A stretch of 64,000 nt of DNA from Ramlibacter monticola (GTDB lineage Bacteria > Pseudomonadota > Gammaproteobacteria > Burkholderiales > Burkholderiaceae_C): the NCBI RefSeq assembly GCF_016722785.1, contig NZ_JAEQNE010000002.1, positions 310,001-374,000 on the forward strand. Reading direction: 5' to 3'. Shown piece after piece: positions 25,347 through 36,718 of the stretch. The notes beneath the pieces are model-generated. The model searched no databases, was not told where the DNA came from, and saw only the letters and a program-made list of their open reading frames with translations. A program made the translations under genes and the position numbers. How positions within the stretch are numbered: position 1 is the stretch's first letter; each line of letters opens with the position of its first letter.

Positions 25347-25806
25347 GGTGGTAGGGGTGGCCGGCGTTGATGGACCAGGCGCGATAGAGCTGCTCGGCGA
25401 GCAGCACTCGCACCATGGCGTGCGGCAGGGTCAGGTCGGACAGGCGGATGCGCTCGTGGGCGGCCTGCCGGAACGCGGGATCGAGTCCGTCGGGGCCGCC
25501 GATCACCAGCGCCACCGCGTCGTTCTCCAACTGCCAGTCCTTGAGCTTGGCGGCGAGCGCCATGGTGGCGAGCGCCGTGCCGCGCTCGTCGAGCGCGACC
25601 ACCCTGGCGCCCTTCGGGATCGCGGCCTCGATGCGCTCGCGCTCGGCGGCGAGCAGCGCCGGCAGGGTCTTCGAGGCGCGCGGCTCCGTCTTGACGGCCT
25701 TGAGCTCCAGCCGCAATTCGGGCGGGAAACGCTTGGCGTAGTCGTCCCAGGCCGCCTGCGCCCAGTCGGGCACGCGCTGGCCGACTGCCACGACCAGCAG
25801 GCGCAT
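25339..25806 (-). CDS. rlmH: 23S rRNA pseudouridine-1915 N3-methyltransferase
   Basis: A SPOUT methyltransferase that makes m3-psi at helix 69 of 23S rRNA on assembled 70S ribosomes. The 155-residue protein, of exact family length, shows [15 protein letters not shown] and the trefoil-knot C-terminus [34 protein letters not shown]. It stands two bases after rsfS and overlaps maf, within the conserved nadD-rsfS-rlmH-maf order. Confidence 0.97.
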   Translation of the reverse strand: MRLLVVAVGQRVPDWAQAAWDDYAKRFPPELRLELKAVKTEPRASKTLPALLAAERERIEAAIPKGARVVALDERGTALATMALAAKLKDWQLENDAVALVIGGPDGLDPAFRQAAHERIRLSDLTLPHAMVRVLLAEQLYRAWSINAGHPYHRE

Positions 25807-25808
25807 CG

Positions 25809-26540
25809 TCAGCGGCGGGGAGCCGGGGACTTGGCCGCCGCCTTCTTCGCCGGGGCCTTCCTGGCCGGCGTCTTCAGCGCCGTGCGGCCGGCGGCCGTGC
25901 GTGCGGTCGCGGAGGCGCCGCTGCGGGCCGGCGCCTTCGCCGGGGTCTTCGCGGCCGCCTTCTTCGCCGCGGTCTTCACGGGCGCCCTGGCCGGCGCCTT
26001 CGCGGGGGCCGACTTGCCGGCCGCCTTCTTCGCCGGCGCCTTCTTCGCGGCGGCCGCTTCGCGGTCGGCTTCACGCGCCGCCGTCTTCGCGGCGCTGCTG
26101 CGCCTCAGCGAGGGGCTGACCTTCTTGGCCGCGACGGGGGCGACGGTCCGGGCAGGAGCGGCCGGCTTGGGCGCGCCGAGGCGCAGGCGCACCGGCTTGT
26201 CGCCCCAGATCTCCTCGAGGTGGTAGTACTGGCGGATCGCGGGCTGCATGATGTGGGCGACGGCGGCGCCGCAGTCCACGATGATCCATTCGCCGTTGTC
26301 CTCGCCCTCGATGCGCGGCTTCGGGAACCCGGCTTCACGCACGGCGTCGACCACGCTGAAGGCCAGCGCCTTGGTCTGGCGGTTCGACGTGCCCGACGCC
26401 ACGATGACCCGCTCGAACAGGGGCGACAGGTGCTCGGTGTTGAAGACCTGGATGTCCTGCCCCTTCACGTCTTCCAGGCCATCGACGATGGCCCTCTGGA
26501 GTTTCTGCGTGTCCTTCTTGGCCGCGGCTTCTTGTGTCAT
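25809..26540 (-). CDS. rsfS: Ribosomal silencing factor RsfS with a histone-H1-like tail
   Basis: RsfS binds ribosomal protein uL14 and blocks subunit joining in starvation. The domain occupies about residues 10-118: [37 protein letters not shown] and [30 protein letters not shown]. The family is normally 105-130 residues. Here a further 115 or so residues follow, made of Ala, Lys and Pro (AAKK, APAKK and KAPAR repeats), like AlgP or histone-H1-like tails. The tail is in frame and uninterrupted. Its stop lies two bases before rlmH, so the fusion is real in this sequence. Confidence 0.94.
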   Translation of the reverse strand: MTQEAAAKKDTQKLQRAIVDGLEDVKGQDIQVFNTEHLSPLFERVIVASGTSNRQTKALAFSVVDAVREAGFPKPRIEGEDNGEWIIVDCGAAVAHIMQPAIRQYYHLEEIWGDKPVRLRLGAPKPAAPARTVAPVAAKKVSPSLRRSSAAKTAAREADREAAAAKKAPAKKAAGKSAPAKAPARAPVKTAAKKAAAKTPAKAPARSGASATARTAAGRTALKTPARKAPAKKAAAKSPAPRR

Positions 26541-27127
26541 CAGGTGTTCTTGTAAAGATGATGGGATTCAATATAACTGGCAACGGCGGTCCCAACCAGA
26601 CCGGCTGCCTCCTGTCCGGCTTGCAGCCGGGCGCGGATGTCGGTGGCGCTCTCGGGCATGGCCGTCCATTGAAGCACTTCCATGCGCACGCCCGGCAGTG
26701 CGCGCAAGCGCGCCAGGCCTTCGCCCGAACCGCGCGCCACCACGCACAGCACCGCCAGGCGGGCGATTTCCTCCCAGGCGTGCCAGCTTGTGAAGCCGGC
26801 GGCCTGGTCCTCGCCCATGAGGAGGTGCAGCTGCGCGCCGGGATGCGCGGCCTGAAGCTCGCGCAGGGTGTCCACGCTGTAGCTGGGGCCGCTTCGCCGG
26901 AGCTCGCGCTCGTCGACCTGCACGGCGGGCACCTCGGCGAAGGCGAGCCGCGCCATCGCGAGGCGGTCCTCCGCCGGCGACAGCGTGCGGGCCTTGTGCC
27001 AGGCGTTGCCGGTCGGAACCACGTACAGGAGGTCCAGCGCGAGCTGCTGCACGGCCGCCTGCGCCAACGCGACGTGCGCCCGGTGCGGCGGGTCGAAAGC
27101 CCCGCCGAACATGCCGACCCGGCGCAT
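26540..27127 (-). CDS. nadD: Nicotinate-mononucleotide adenylyltransferase
   Basis: Forms deamido-NAD from NaMN and ATP in NAD synthesis. The 195-residue protein has MFGGAFDPPHRAHVALAQAA (the GGxF...PxHxxH nucleotidyltransferase motif, 6-24), YVVPTGNAWHK, SYSVDTLRELQ and the late ESATDIRARLQAG, a variant of the ISSTxIR motif. The ATG at 27127 is chosen because the motif begins six residues later. The stop shares one base with the rsfS start. Confidence 0.95.
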   Translation of the reverse strand: MRRVGMFGGAFDPPHRAHVALAQAAVQQLALDLLYVVPTGNAWHKARTLSPAEDRLAMARLAFAEVPAVQVDERELRRSGPSYSVDTLRELQAAHPGAQLHLLMGEDQAAGFTSWHAWEEIARLAVLCVVARGSGEGLARLRALPGVRMEVLQWTAMPESATDIRARLQAGQEAAGLVGTAVASYIESHHLYKNT

Positions 27128-27135
27128 GGCAACGT

Positions 27136-28050
27136 TCAAACCCAGTCCCTGCGCACCAGGAAGCGCCGCAGCAGTTCCTCCTCGCGCGAGCCCGGCTCCG
27201 GCTGGTGCTGGTAGGCCCAGCTCGCCTGCGGCGGCATGGACATGAGGATGGATTCGGTGCGGCCGCCCGACTGCAGGCCGAAGTGCGTGCCGCGGTCCCA
27301 CACCAGGTTGAATTCGACGTAGCGGCCGCGGCGCACGAGTTGCCAGGCGCGCTCGCGCTCGCCCCAGGGGGTGTCCCTGCGGCGGTTCAGCACCGGCAGG
27401 TAGGCATCGAGGAAGCGGTCGCCCAGCGACTGCACCATGCCGAAGCTGCGCTCGAAGCCGTCCTCGAAGAAATCGTCGAAGAAGACGCCGCCGATGCCGC
27501 GCGGCTCGTTGCGGTGCTGGTTGAAGAAGTACTCGTCGCACCAGGCCTTGAAGCGCGGGTACTTGTCCTCGCCCCAGCCGCGCAGGCTGTCGCGGCACAC
27601 CGAGTGGAAGTGCACCGCGTCCTCCTCCCAGCCGTAGTAGGGCGTGAGGTCCATGCCGCCGCCGAACCAGTACACGGGCGGGGTGTTGGCGGGCAGCGCG
27701 GCCAGCATGCGCACGTTCATGTGCACCGTGGGCGCGTACGGATTGCGGGGATGGAACACCAGCGACACGCCCATGGCCTCGAAGGAGGCCCCGACCAGTT
27801 CCGGCCGGTGCTGCGTGGCCGAGGGCGGCAGCTGCGGCCCGCGCACGTGCGAGAAGCCGACGCCGGCGCGCTCGAACACCCCGCCCTGCTCCAGGATCAT
27901 GGTGACGCCTTCGCCCTGCAGCTTCTCGCCCGGTTCCTTCTTCCAGGCGTCGGCGCGGAACGCCTGGCCGTCGATCTCGCTGCAGGCGTGCGTGATGCGC
28001 TGCTGCAGGCCGGTGAGCCAGGTGCGGACGGCGGTGATGTTCCCTTCCAT
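27136..28050 (-). CDS. hemF: Coproporphyrinogen III oxidase, oxygen-dependent
   Basis: Decarboxylates two propionates of coproporphyrinogen III in haem synthesis, using O2. The 304-residue protein is of family length and has the signatures [84 protein letters not shown] and PPQASW. It starts one base after the purD stop and is nine bases from nadD. It indicates aerobic growth, beside the oxygen-independent quinone genes at 53506-55914. Confidence 0.97.
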   Translation of the reverse strand: MEGNITAVRTWLTGLQQRITHACSEIDGQAFRADAWKKEPGEKLQGEGVTMILEQGGVFERAGVGFSHVRGPQLPPSATQHRPELVGASFEAMGVSLVFHPRNPYAPTVHMNVRMLAALPANTPPVYWFGGGMDLTPYYGWEEDAVHFHSVCRDSLRGWGEDKYPRFKAWCDEYFFNQHRNEPRGIGGVFFDDFFEDGFERSFGMVQSLGDRFLDAYLPVLNRRRDTPWGERERAWQLVRRGRYVEFNLVWDRGTHFGLQSGGRTESILMSMPPQASWAYQHQPEPGSREEELLRRFLVRRDWV

Positions 28051-28051
28051 G

Positions 28052-29335
28052 TCAGGCCTTCACGGCGCGGTGCCCGATGTCGCGGCGGAACTGCGCGCCG
28101 TCGAACTGGATGCCTCGCAGCACGTCGTAGGCGCGCAGCTGGGCCGCCTTCACCGTGTCGGCCAGGGCCGTGACGCACAGCACGCGGCCGCCGGAGGTGA
28201 CGGTGCCGCCGCTGCCCTGCGGCTGCGTGCCGGCATGGAACACCATGGCGTCCTCGGTCTCCTTGGGCAGACCGCGGATGACATCGCCCTTGCGCGGGTC
28301 CATCGGGTAGCCGTGGGCGGCCATCACCACGCCCAGCGCGGTGCGGCGGTCCCAGTCCAGCTGGACCTGGTCCAGCGTGCCGGAGGTGGCGGCCATCATC
28401 ACGTCGAACAGGTCCGACTTCAGCCGCATCATGATCGGCTGCGTCTCCGGGTCGCCCATGCGGCAGTTGAACTCCAGCGTCTTCGGCTGGCCCTGCGCGT
28501 CGATCATCAGGCCGGCGTAGAGGAAGCCGGTGAAGGGGATGCCGTCCTTCTCCATGCCGCGGATGGTCGGCAGGACGATCTCGCGCATCGCGCGGGCGTG
28601 GACGTCCGGCGTGACCACCGGCGCGGGCGAATAGGCCCCCATGCCGCCGGTGTTGGGTCCCTGGTCCCCATCGCGCAGGCGCTTGTGGTCCTGGCTGGTC
28701 GCCAACGGCAGCACGTTGCGGCCGTCGCACATCACGATGAAGCTGGCTTCCTCGCCCTGCAGGAATTCCTCGATCACGACCCGGGCGCCGCCGGCGTTGT
28801 GCGTCACGCCCAGCTTGTCGTCCAGGAGCATGAAGTCGATCGCCTCGTGCGCCTCGGCCGCCGTCATCGCCACGACCACGCCCTTGCCCGCGGCCAGGCC
28901 GTCGGCCTTGACGACGATGGGCGCGCCCTTGCGGTCCACGTAGGCGTGGGCTTCGGCGGCGTCGGTGAAGGCCTGGTATTCCGCCGTCGGGATCTGGTGG
29001 CGCGCCATGAAGGCCTTGGCGAAGGCCTTGGAGCTTTCCAGCTGCGCCGCCGCCTGGGTGGGGCCGAAGACGCGCAGGCCGTGAGCGCGGAACTCGTCGA
29101 CCACGCCGGCGGCCAGCGGGGCCTCGGGGCCGACCACCGTCAGGGCGATCTTCTCCTTCAGCGCCCAGTCGCGCAACTGGCGCAGGTCGCTGATGGGCAC
29201 GTTTTCCAGCCGCGGGTCCAGCGCCGTTCCACCGTTCCCCGGGGCGACATACACGGCCTGCACCTTGGGCGACCGGGCCAGCTTCCACGCCAGCGCGTGC
29301 TCGCGGCCGCCGCCGCCGATGACAAGAACTTTCAA
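28052..29335 (-). CDS. purD: Phosphoribosylamine-glycine ligase
   Basis: Second step of purine synthesis, an ATP-grasp ligase. The 427-residue protein shows [19 protein letters not shown] (5-23), [16 protein letters not shown], the ATP-grasp segments [18 protein letters not shown] and [33 protein letters not shown], and [16 protein letters not shown], which binds metal. It is flanked without gaps by yebC (one base apart) and hemF. Confidence 0.97.
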   Translation of the reverse strand: MKVLVIGGGGREHALAWKLARSPKVQAVYVAPGNGGTALDPRLENVPISDLRQLRDWALKEKIALTVVGPEAPLAAGVVDEFRAHGLRVFGPTQAAAQLESSKAFAKAFMARHQIPTAEYQAFTDAAEAHAYVDRKGAPIVVKADGLAAGKGVVVAMTAAEAHEAIDFMLLDDKLGVTHNAGGARVVIEEFLQGEEASFIVMCDGRNVLPLATSQDHKRLRDGDQGPNTGGMGAYSPAPVVTPDVHARAMREIVLPTIRGMEKDGIPFTGFLYAGLMIDAQGQPKTLEFNCRMGDPETQPIMMRLKSDLFDVMMAATSGTLDQVQLDWDRRTALGVVMAAHGYPMDPRKGDVIRGLPKETEDAMVFHAGTQPQGSGGTVTSGGRVLCVTALADTVKAAQLRAYDVLRGIQFDGAQFRRDIGHRAVKA

Positions 29336-30061
29336 TCAGGCCTCGATTTCGGCGTTGTTGTAGACGTTCTGCACGTCGTCGAGGTCTTCCAGCATGTCCA
29401 GCAGCTTCTGCATGCGGGCCGCGTCCTCGCCGGTGAGCTCGATCGTGTTCTCGGGCCGCATCGTCACCTCGGCCACTTCGGGCGTCAGGCCGGCGGCCTC
29501 CAGCGCATTCTTCACCTTTTCGAACTCGCCGGGGGCGGTCAGCACCTCGATGGCGCCCTCGTCGTCGGCGATCACGTCTTCGGCGCCGGCTTCCAGCGCC
29601 ACTTCCATCACCTTGTCCTCGCTCGTGCCGGGGGCGAAGATCATCTGGCCGCAGTGCTTGAACTGGAAGGCCACCGAGCCCTCGGTGCCCATGTTGCCGC
29701 CGTACTTGCTGAAGATGTGGCGCACCTCGGCCACCGTACGGACCTTGTTGTCCGTCATGGTGTCGACGATGATCGCCGCGCCGCCGATGCCGTAGCCCTC
29801 GTAGCGGATTTCCTCGTAGCTCACGCCCTCGAGGGCGCCGGTGGCCTTGTCGATGTTGCGCTTGATGGTGTCGGCGGGCATGTTGGCCGCCTTGGCCTTG
29901 TCGACCGCCAGCCGCAGGCGCGGGTTGGCCGACAGGTCACCCCCGCCCTGGCGCGCCGCCACCATGATCTCGCGGATGACCCGCGTCCAGATCTTGCCGC
30001 GCTTCTCGTCCTGGCGCCCTTTGCGGTGCTGGATGTTCGCCCATTTGCTGTGTCCGGCCAC
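29336..30061 (-). CDS. yebC: YebC/PmpR-family protein (translation/transcription factor)
   Basis: A 241-residue protein that begins with the universal [21 protein letters not shown] block; the start codon is GTG at 30061, which places it exactly. Further family features are [37 protein letters not shown], and the acidic C-terminus [31 protein letters not shown]. YebC proteins were described as DNA-binding regulators and, more recently, linked to relief of ribosome stalling at proline stretches. It is the first gene of the leftward yebC-purD-hemF-nadD-rsfS-rlmH-maf cluster. Confidence 0.95.
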   Translation of the reverse strand: MAGHSKWANIQHRKGRQDEKRGKIWTRVIREIMVAARQGGGDLSANPRLRLAVDKAKAANMPADTIKRNIDKATGALEGVSYEEIRYEGYGIGGAAIIVDTMTDNKVRTVAEVRHIFSKYGGNMGTEGSVAFQFKHCGQMIFAPGTSEDKVMEVALEAGAEDVIADDEGAIEVLTAPGEFEKVKNALEAAGLTPEVAEVTMRPENTIELTGEDAARMQKLLDMLEDLDDVQNVYNNAEIEA

Positions 30062-30124
30062 GGAATCGTCCTCTTCTGCTCTGGTGCTGTACTCTAGGAA
30101 GGTCACCATTCTACTTTTCGCACC

Positions 30125-31642
30125 ATGGCCGAACCGCTCCTGATCGCCCGGCAAGGCAAGACCGAGGCCCACCTGCTGCCGGCACTGGCCAACCGACACG
30201 GGCTGATCACGGGCGCGACCGGCACCGGCAAGACGGTCACGCTGCAGAAACTGGCCGAAAGCTTCAGCCGGATCGGGGTGCCGGTGTTCCTGGCCGACAT
30301 CAAGGGCGACCTGACCGGCATCAGCCAGGCCGGCCGGCTGGAAGGCAAGCTGGCCGCCGCCGTGAAGGAACGCGGCCTGCCCGAGCCGGAGCCCGCGCCC
30401 TGCCCCACCACGCTGTGGGACGTGTTCGGCGAACAGGGCCACCCGGTGCGCGCCACGGTCACCGACCTGGGGCCGCTGCTGCTGGCCCGCATGCTGAACC
30501 TCAACGAGACCCAGGCCGGGGTGCTGCAGATCGTCTTCCGGATCGCGGACGCCAACGGCCTGCTGCTGCTGGACCTGAAGGACCTGCGGGCCATGCTGCA
30601 GCACGTGGGGGACAACGCGAAGCAGTTCACCACCGAGTACGGCAACATCAGCGCGGCCAGCGTGGGCGCGATCCAGCGCGGGCTGCTGCAGATCGAATCC
30701 CAGGGCGGGGACCGGTTCTTCGGCGAGCCCATGCTCAACATCGCCGATTTCCTGCAGACCGACGCGAACGGGCGGGGGGTGGTCAACATCCTCGCGGCCG
30801 ACAAGCTGCTGAACGCGCCGCGCCTCTACGCCACCTTCCTGCTGTGGATGCTGTCGGAACTGTTCGAGACCCTGCCCGAGGTGGGCGACCTCGACCAGCC
30901 CAAGCTGGTGTTCTTCTTCGACGAGGCGCACCTGCTGTTCGACGAAGCGCCCAAGGTGCTGGTCGAGCGCATCGAGCTGGTGGTGCGGCTGGTGCGCTCC
31001 AAGGGCGTCGGCGTGTATTTCGTGACCCAGAACCCGCTGGACATCCCCGATGCCGTGCTGGCCCAGCTGGGCAACCGCGTGCAGCATGCGCTGCGCGCCT
31101 TCACCCCGCGCGACCAGAAGGCGGTCAAGGCCACGGCCGAAACCATGCGGCAGAAGCCGGGGCTGGACATCGCGGCCGCGATCACGGAACTGGCGGTGGG
31201 CGAGGCCCTGGTCAGCTTCCTGGACGAAAAGGGCCGTCCCAGCGTGACCGAGCGCTTGTTCGTGCTGCCGCCGGGCAGCCAGATCGGGCCGGTCACGCCC
31301 GAACAGCGCAAGGCGCTGCTGGCGAACTCGATCGTCGCCGGGGTCTACGAAAAGACGGTGGACCGCGAGTCGGCCTACGAGAAGCTCAAGGGCCGGGCCG
31401 AATCCGCGGCCGCTGCCGGCGCGGCGGGCAGCACCGGCGGCACGGCGGGCGCGACGGACTCCGGCGGCGGCGTACTGGGCGGGCTGTCGGACGTGCTGTT
31501 CGGCTCCACCGGGCCGCGCGGCGGCAAGCGCGAAGGGCTGGTGGAGAGCTTCGCCAAGAACGCGGTCCGCACGATCGGCAGCTCGGTGGGGCGCGAGATC
31601 GCGCGCGGGGTGCTGGGGAGCATCCTGGGCGGGAAGCGGTAG
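30125..31642 (+). CDS. HerA-like ATPase, DUF853 family (YjgR)
   Basis: A 505-residue P-loop ATPase of the FtsK/HerA superfamily. Walker [13 protein letters not shown] lies near residue 36; [15 protein letters not shown] follows; Walker B is [16 protein letters not shown]; sensor-like motifs are [22 protein letters not shown]. The C-terminus carries a Gly/Ala linker and an amphipathic [30 protein letters not shown] segment. Family length is about 500. The biological role is unsettled. It diverges from yebC with 63 bases between. Confidence 0.88.
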   Translation: MAEPLLIARQGKTEAHLLPALANRHGLITGATGTGKTVTLQKLAESFSRIGVPVFLADIKGDLTGISQAGRLEGKLAAAVKERGLPEPEPAPCPTTLWDVFGEQGHPVRATVTDLGPLLLARMLNLNETQAGVLQIVFRIADANGLLLLDLKDLRAMLQHVGDNAKQFTTEYGNISAASVGAIQRGLLQIESQGGDRFFGEPMLNIADFLQTDANGRGVVNILAADKLLNAPRLYATFLLWMLSELFETLPEVGDLDQPKLVFFFDEAHLLFDEAPKVLVERIELVVRLVRSKGVGVYFVTQNPLDIPDAVLAQLGNRVQHALRAFTPRDQKAVKATAETMRQKPGLDIAAAITELAVGEALVSFLDEKGRPSVTERLFVLPPGSQIGPVTPEQRKALLANSIVAGVYEKTVDRESAYEKLKGRAESAAAAGAAGSTGGTAGATDSGGGVLGGLSDVLFGSTGPRGGKREGLVESFAKNAVRTIGSSVGREIARGVLGSILGGKR

Positions 31643-31723
31643 CTTCGCCGCGGTGACGATCACCGCGGATTCCTGGCACGAAGTCACCGTCGCGGGCGGG
31701 GCCTGGCGCGTTCCAGGTGCACC

Positions 31724-32263
31724 ATGTCCCAATCCATCCGCGACCCTGCCTCCGGACCGCTCTGGTTCTTCACCCTCACCCTCCAGGACCGCAGCGCGCG
31801 CTGGCTCGTCGAGCACGTCGATCTGCTGCGTGCGGCGGTCGCGCACGCCAGGTCACGGCATCCCTTCCACATCGAGGCGATGGTGGTGCTGCCCGAGCAC
31901 CTCCACGCCCTCTGGCGCCTGCCGGTGGACGACAGCGATTTCTCCACCCGCCGGATGCTGGTGAAACAGGGCTTCACGCAGGCCCTGGTGGCCAAGGGCG
32001 TGCCGGGCGAAGAGGCCGCGGCCCCGCGGGGCGCCAGGCGCGAGCGCACGCTGTGGCAGCGCCGCTGCTGGGAACACCCGATCCGCGACGAGGAAGACTT
32101 CCAGCGCCACGTGGACTACATCCACTTCAACCCGGTCAAGCACGGCTGGGTCACGCGGGCCGGCGACTGGCCCCATTCCAGCCTGCACCGCTTCGTGCGC
32201 GAAGGCCGCCTCGCACCGGATTGGGGCCTCAACGCCCCCATCGAGGGCCAGTTCGGCGAATGA
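31724..32263 (+). mobile_element. REP-associated tyrosine transposase (RAYT)
   Basis: A single-copy Y1 transposase of the IS200/IS605-related RAYT type, 179 residues. The HUH motif is H59-L-H61 within VVLPEHLHALW, and the catalytic tyrosine is Y132 in DYIHFNPVKHGWV, followed by WPHSSLHRFV. RAYTs process REP palindromes and are usually domesticated rather than self-mobile. No terminal repeats or target duplications flank the gene. REP-like palindromes occur at 58760-58850 and 63448-63492. The frame is complete. It lies 100 bases upstream of the URC cluster. Confidence 0.88.
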
Positions 32264-32363
32264 GCGCCCCGACTCTGGCAAGGCAGACCCACCGATCCAG
32301 TCACCCGGCGTACTCCAGGCGCGAGAGCTTTGCTAGAGTGGGCTTTTTGGTCCCACCCACACC

Positions 32364-33607
<1,244 letters not shown>

Positions 33608-33611
<4 letters not shown>

Positions 33612-34879
33612 GCACGGTGGAACCCGCGACCGGCACGATGGAGGCTCAGGCCGCTGCCAGCACGCTGCGCACCACGCATGCGATCCGCGAGCGCTGCGGG
33701 CAGTTGCTGAAGCGCGCGCGCGCCGGCGAGTCCCGGTGGTTCACCGTCGAAGACGCGGCCCTGGGGACCGCGGCGCGGCAAGTTGCCGAGATCACGAAGA
33801 AGCGCTTCCCGCGCCTGCAGGTGCCGCTGCACAGCCGCTGGCGCCACTTCGAGGCCGGCGGCTTCGACCGCAAGGCCGAACTGGACCGCCTCGTCGCGCA
33901 CCTGCCGCGCACCACCCGCATCCACGCCTTCGTGGACCTCACCTTCGCGAGCGTGCTCCTCGATGGCGGCGCCGGGGCGGACTGGAGCTACACCGAAGCC
34001 GCCACCGGCAAGGCCTTCACCCGCTCCGAAGGGCTGGCGGTCGCCAGCTTCCACGCCTTCACCAGCGGCCTGTTCTCCAGCGACAAGGACCACCCGTGCC
34101 AGGTCGATGCGGCCGGCCTGCGCGGCCTGTCGACCGACCACCTCGCGGGCGCCTTCCAGGTGCGCGAGAACAATCCCCTCGTCGGCCTGGAAAGCCGGGC
34201 CATCCTGCTGCGGCGCTTCGGCGAGGCGATGGCGGAGCAGCCGGAGGCCTTCAACGAGGACGGCCGTCCCTCGGGCCTGTTCGACCTGATCCTCACGCCC
34301 TTCGGCGCCACCGAAGCGCCCCGCACGGCGGAGGACTCGGCGCACGACATCCTGTCCGAGATCCTGCTGACCTGCTCCGGCATCTGGCCGGCCGGCAATG
34401 CGATCGGCAACGAGCCCCTGGGCGACTGCTGGCGCCACGAAGCAGTGCGCGGCGAAGGCGCCAGCGACGGCTGGGTGCCCTTCCACAAGCTGTCGCAGTG
34501 GCTCACCTACTCGCTGCTGGAGCCTTTCGCCTGGGGCGGCGTCCGCCTGCACGGGCTGGACGCCCTCACCGCCCTGGCCGAGTACCGCAACGGCGGCCTG
34601 CTGATCGACAGCGGCGTGCTGCGCCTGCGCGACGAGTCGGTGGCGCGCGAAACCTGGCGGCCGGGCGACGAGCTGATCGTCGAATGGCGGGCCTTGACCG
34701 TGGCGCTGATGGATGAATTGGCGGTGGAGGTGCGCAAACTGCTGCACACTGACGCCACTCATCTGCCGCTGCCCTGCATCCTGGAGGGAGGCACCTGGGC
34801 CGCCGGGCGCGAACTCGCCCAGCGGAACCGCAACGGCCTGCCGCCCCTGCAGGTGGCCAGCGACGGGACCGTGTTCTGA
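33608..34879 (+). CDS. URC4/urg3-like protein (DUF1688)
   Basis: A 423-residue protein of the DUF1688 family, known genetically in yeast (URC4) and Aspergillus (urgC/urg3-type) uracil catabolism but with no established reaction. Recognisable stretches are [21 protein letters not shown] segment ([27 protein letters not shown] is split by variable residues in relatives), [13 protein letters not shown], and the late [19 protein letters not shown]. The start overlaps the URC1 stop by four bases, implying coupled synthesis, and upp begins 10 bases after it. There is no signal peptide or membrane segment, so it acts in the cytosol. Confidence 0.88.
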
Positions 34880-34889
34880 ACAGAGAGCC

Positions 34890-35525
<636 letters not shown>

Positions 35526-35533
35526 GCGACCCC

Positions 35534-36718
35534 ATGCGGATCCCGCGCTGCGCCTTCGCGGCGGCCGCCGCGCTGGCCGTCTTCGCCGTGGACGCCGCGG
35601 CGGCCCCCTATACGCCCGCGAGCGACGCCGAAGTGGTGGAACGGCTGCCGGTGGCGAGCGATCCGGCGCTGCGCGCCGTCGAATCGCTGCGCCGCCAGCT
35701 TGCGTCCCGGCCGGACGACGCCGCCCTGCGCCTCGACCTCGGCGAGCGCTACTTCGCGCTGGCCATGGCCCAGGGCGACCCGCGCTACGTCGGCTATGCG
35801 ATGTCCAGCATCGCGCCGCTGGAAAGAGCGGCGCCGAAGGACGCCCGCTACTGGCTGGTGCGGGGCCAGCTGCAGCAGTACAGCCACGACTTCGAGGCCG
35901 CGCTGGCGAGCCTCCAGCGCGCCAGCGAACTCGATCCGCAGGCCGTCGAACCGGTGGCCTGGCGCGCGGCGATCTCCATGGTGCAGGCGCGCTACGCCTG
36001 GGCGGCGTCCGAATGCGACCGGCTCGCGCGGATCGCGCAGCCCCTGCTGGCGCAGGGATGCACCGCCTACGTGCGCGCCGCGACCGGGCAGCTCATTCCG
36101 GCCTACGACATGCTGTCGGATGCGGTGTCGCAGGCGCACGACGTGGACCCGGCCCTGATGCTGTGGCTGCAGACCCGCCTGGCGGAAATGGCGCAGCGCC
36201 TGCAGCGCCCGGGCGACGCCGAGCGCCACTACCGCAGCGCGCTCGCGCAAGGCATCACCGACCAGTTCCTGCTCGCCTCGTACGCGGACTTCCTGCTGGA
36301 GCGGGGGCGCCCGCAGGAGGTGTTGCAGCTGCTGGCCGGCTGGGAACGCTCGGACGTCCTGCTGCTGCGCCTGGCCCTGGCCGGCCGCGCCGTGAACCAC
36401 CCGCGCCGGGAGGAATGGCGCTCGCAGCTGCGCGAGCGCTTCGCGGCGGCGGCGAAGCGGGGCGACCGGCTGCACGAACAGGAGGCGGCGCGCTGGGCGC
36501 TGGAGCTGGAAGGCGACCCGGCCGGGGCCGTGGCCCATGCGAAGAGCAACTACGCGCGGCAGAAGGAGCCGCGCGACGCCGAGATCCTGCTGCGCGCCGC
36601 GCTGGCCGCGAAGGAGCCGGCCGCGGCGCAACCGGCACTGGAGTGGCTCGCGGCCAGCGGCTACGAGGATCCGGCGCTGCAGGCGCTCGCGACCCGGCTC
36701 GCAGGGGGCCGCCGATGA
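35534..36718 (+). CDS. Periplasmic TPR-repeat protein
   Basis: A 394-residue protein with a signal peptide (1-24, ending AAAA before PYTP) and helical tandem repeats of TPR character through most of its length: LRLDLGERYFALAMAQGD, DFEAALASLQRASELDPQ, RPGDAERHYRSALAQG and DPAGAVAHAKSNYARQ. It starts eight bases after upp and overlaps the HupE-like gene by four (ATGA). It probably acts as a periplasmic scaffold for that membrane protein. No catalytic motif is seen. Confidence 0.78.
   Translation: MRIPRCAFAAAAALAVFAVDAAAAPYTPASDAEVVERLPVASDPALRAVESLRRQLASRPDDAALRLDLGERYFALAMAQGDPRYVGYAMSSIAPLERAAPKDARYWLVRGQLQQYSHDFEAALASLQRASELDPQAVEPVAWRAAISMVQARYAWAASECDRLARIAQPLLAQGCTAYVRAATGQLIPAYDMLSDAVSQAHDVDPALMLWLQTRLAEMAQRLQRPGDAERHYRSALAQGITDQFLLASYADFLLERGRPQEVLQLLAGWERSDVLLLRLALAGRAVNHPRREEWRSQLRERFAAAAKRGDRLHEQEAARWALELEGDPAGAVAHAKSNYARQKEPRDAEILLRAALAAKEPAAAQPALEWLAASGYEDPALQALATRLAGGRR

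Noticed and set aside
27644..30097. An 817-codon plus-strand open frame opposite hemF, purD and yebC
   Set aside because: The three leftward genes have full motifs and tight spacing; the plus frame is Arg/His/Gly-rich antisense without domains.
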